A stretch of DNA of 64,000 nucleotides from Treponema sp. (lineage in GTDB: Bacteria; Spirochaetota; Spirochaetia; Treponematales; Treponemataceae). Within the stretch, counting starts at the first letter, position 1, and each line of letters opens with the position of its first letter. The notes below the pieces were generated by a model. The model was not told where the DNA came from, ran no database searches, and was given only the letters and a program-made list of their open reading frames with translations. The stretch covers positions 1 to 64,000 of the forward strand of contig JAFZOJ010000141.1 in assembly GCA_017550685.1 (NCBI GenBank), read 5' to 3'. The position numbers were made by a program, and so were the translations under genes. Of the stretch, positions 62,331 through 64,000 are shown piece after piece.

Positions 62331-63044
62331 ATGGAAACAAGGAAGCTTCTGGAAAAACCGTTTCGTCTCATGGCAATTTTGGGCTGTGTTTTTGTTATTG
62401 CAATTCTTGTCGTGAATGTTTTTACAGGTTTTTCTTATGAACAGTGCATCCTTCCTTTTCCAAAAATCATCACTTATTCGGCCCTGGGGCTTTCATTAAT
62501 TCTTTGCATCTTAACCTGTATTTTTTACAACAGGCATTTTTTATATTTTGCAGCACTGGAAGTTTTTGCACTTTCAAATATTTATACAGGAAGAATCTAT
62601 ACAGCGCTTTTTATAACATCAATTCTTTTTATTCTTCTGCTTGTTGAAAACCACCTGGCTTCAAGGCTCAGGTTGTGGCTCTACCTTACTATAGAAATCC
62701 TCAAGCTTGTACTCACAGTTCCTTACGGGGTACGCAGCTTTTTTGAATATATCGGAATCACACTTTTTTCACTCGCGACAATCGGCTGTATCAACCTGCT
62801 TTTCCGTCATGCCTACGATAAAAAAGACAGTGCCGCCATGGACCTTGATAACTACAAATTTTCCGACCGCCAGAAGGACTGCATAAAAGAAATTGTATTG
62901 AATAATACAACGATTAAGGCTCTGGCAATAAATCATAAGGTAAGCGAAAGCGCAATCAAAAAGGATTTGTCGCATATTTACAATGTTCTTGGAATTACCG
63001 GAAAAGCAGACCTTAAAGCACTTTTCATTGGTTATGAGTTTTGA
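62331..63044 (+). CDS. Membrane-bound LuxR-type regulator
   Basis: A 237-residue protein with six predicted transmembrane segments (about 12-165) and a C-terminal LuxR/GerE-like helix-turn-helix: FSDRQKDCIKEIVLNNTTIKALAINHKVSESAIKKDLSHIY. The membrane part presumably senses an unknown signal. ATG at 62331 lies exactly 6 nt after TATAAT (62319-62324) and has no ribosome-binding site, so the mRNA is predicted to be leaderless; the frame is open further upstream but runs through the terminator repeat. It precedes eda-kdgK by 66 nt, yet those have their own promoter. Confidence 0.85.
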   Translation: METRKLLEKPFRLMAILGCVFVIAILVVNVFTGFSYEQCILPFPKIITYSALGLSLILCILTCIFYNRHFLYFAALEVFALSNIYTGRIYTALFITSILFILLLVENHLASRLRLWLYLTIEILKLVLTVPYGVRSFFEYIGITLFSLATIGCINLLFRHAYDKKDSAAMDLDNYKFSDRQKDCIKEIVLNNTTIKALAINHKVSESAIKKDLSHIYNVLGITGKADLKALFIGYEF

Positions 63045-63072
63045 TAGAATGTATCTAGTATGCTAGTATATT
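63041..63072 (+). promoter_or_regulatory. Promoter and candidate operator of eda-kdgK
   Basis: TTGATA (63041-63046), 17-bp spacer, TAGTAT (63064-63069). On the minus strand 63058-63072 reads AATATACTAGCATAC, matching the motif before uxuA and uxaC. An ATCTA-N13-TAGAT inverted repeat (63053-63075) encloses it. Binding here would block the -10 region. Confidence 0.6.
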
Positions 63073-63110
63073 AGATATTTGCATATACAATTTTCAACCT
63101 AGAGGTATGT

Positions 63111-63749
63111 ATGAACGATACATTAAAACAGATTGGTGAGACTGGTATTGTTCCTGTCGTTGTTTTAAATAAAGCCGATGATGCCGGACCTTTGGCTCAG
63201 GCACTTGTTGCAGGTGGACTTCCTTGTGCAGAGGTAACATTCCGTACTGAAGCTGCCGAAGAAAGCATTCAGATCATTGCAAAAAGCTTTCCACAGATGC
63301 TGGTTGGAGCCGGAACCGTGCTTACAACAGAGCAGGTGGACAGAGCTGTTGGAGCCGGTGCAAAGTTTATAGTTTCGCCGGGATTTAATCCAAAGGTTGT
63401 GGAATATTGTATTACAAAGGGCTATCCGGTTTGTCCTGGAATTATGACTCCAACCGAGCTTGAAATGACTCTTGGATTTGGCCTTGATGTAGTAAAGTTT
63501 TTTCCTGCAGAAAATGCCGGCGGCCTCAAGATGATTAAGGCAATGAGTGCCCCATATACAATGATGAAGTTTATGCCTACAGGTGGTATCAATGCAACAA
63601 ATGTCCGCGATTATCTTGCGTGCGATAAGATTTTAGCCTGTGGCGGCAGCTGGATGGTAAAGGGGGATCTGGTTGCAGCTGGTCGTTTTGATGAGATTGA
63701 AAAGTTGACTCGTGAAGCCAGCGGAATTGTTAAGGAAATAAGAGGATAA
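63111..63749 (+). CDS. eda: KDPG/KHG aldolase
   Basis: A 212-residue class I aldolase, splitting 2-keto-3-deoxy-6-phosphogluconate into pyruvate and glyceraldehyde 3-phosphate. VEVTFRTEAAEESI-like sequence with the catalytic Glu (AEVTFRTEA), VGAGTVLTTEQVDRAVGAGAKFIVSPG and DVVKFFPAE with the Schiff-base Lys are present. AGAGGT precedes the ATG. kdgK follows 2 nt later with its own GAGG, giving the last two steps of hexuronate breakdown in one operon. Confidence 0.97.
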   Translation: MNDTLKQIGETGIVPVVVLNKADDAGPLAQALVAGGLPCAEVTFRTEAAEESIQIIAKSFPQMLVGAGTVLTTEQVDRAVGAGAKFIVSPGFNPKVVEYCITKGYPVCPGIMTPTELEMTLGFGLDVVKFFPAENAGGLKMIKAMSAPYTMMKFMPTGGINATNVRDYLACDKILACGGSWMVKGDLVAAGRFDEIEKLTREASGIVKEIRG

Positions 63750-63751
63750 AT

Positions 63752-64000
63752 ATGAAAGTAGTAACATTCGGTGAAATAATGCTTAGACTTGAACCGGAAG
63801 GATATTTCCGTTTTGTTCAGGTAGATAAAATGACATCAACCTTTGGAGGCGGCGAGGCTAATGTTGCAGTTTCTCTTGCAAATTATGGCCTTGATGCTTA
63901 TTACGTAACAAAGCTCCCGAAGCACGAAATTGGTCAGGCTGCAATTAACAGCTTGCGCCGATACGGTGTAAACACAGAATATATTGTTCGTGGCGGCGAC
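63752..64000 (+). CDS. kdgK: 2-Keto-3-deoxygluconate kinase, 3' end cut by window
   Basis: The first 83 residues of a PfkB-family sugar kinase: MKVVTFGEIMLRL, the substrate loop TFGGGEANVAVSLANYGLDA, and VTKLPKHEIGQAAINSLRRYGV. GAGG lies 6 nt before the ATG. Phosphorylation of KDG to KDPG is inferred from its place after eda and from the completeness of the other hexuronate genes. The ATP-binding half is outside the window. Confidence 0.9.
   Translation, partial: MKVVTFGEIMLRLEPEGYFRFVQVDKMTSTFGGGEANVAVSLANYGLDAYYVTKLPKHEIGQAAINSLRRYGVNTEYIVRGGD

Overview
The window reads as chromosome of a spirochaete, most likely a gut or rumen Treponema. This is an inference from the protein families seen: two class III nucleotide cyclases, one with CHASE2 next to a FecR-like protein; long TPR proteins; a membrane-anchored LuxR-type regulator; a fused CoA-dehydratase activator. 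I see no phage, insertion sequence or CRISPR array. Gene density is high, and no stretch over 300 bp lacks a gene.

0-11.6 kb is a sulfur amino acid block: cysK (5'-truncated by the window), a CymR-like Rrf2 regulator, a LarE-HAD fusion, a polar amino acid ABC transporter (probably cystine or a related compound) behind a UroD-like zinc methyltransferase, a LysR regulator, metE and metF. The transporter operon starts with a strong promoter flanked by two identical inverted repeats. A 25-codon leader ORF with a Met-Cys-Leu-Cys-Cys run follows, suggesting cysteine-responsive attenuation.

11.6-23 kb holds murD, tRNA-Leu(UAA), a radical SAM protein, two small-molecule transporters, a DUF4160 pair and the addB-addA recombination nuclease. 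23-38.7 kb holds signalling and structural genes: FecR-like protein, two adenylate/guanylate cyclases with different unusual purine-recognition residues, uvrC, a LamG/FN3 secreted protein, a large TPR protein, an M24 peptidase, murJ and a membrane coiled-coil protein. 38.8-43.3 kb is one 1505-residue fused activator/dehydratase-like iron-sulfur protein. 43.3-51.2 kb is an envelope operon: two secreted proteins, a beta-barrel, ExbB, ExbD and a TonB-like protein.

51.4-64 kb encodes the full hexuronate route: uxaC (glucuronate to fructuronate), uxuB (to mannonate), uxuA (to KDG), kdgK (to KDPG, cut by the window end) and eda (to pyruvate and glyceraldehyde 3-phosphate). A shared 15-bp motif precedes uxuA, uxaC and eda-kdgK and may be their common operator. 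SulP, hemW, patatin, NfeD/SPFH and a LuxR-type gene are interspersed.

Three classes of short palindromic repeat are scattered through the window. One is a 77-bp two-hairpin element whose two copies differ by compensatory base changes. Another is an in-frame element giving the peptide PEALEG and is often accompanied by 18-21 bp tandem expansions. Several genes lack a Shine-Dalgarno sequence and have a -10 box about 6 nt before the ATG, pointing to leaderless mRNAs.
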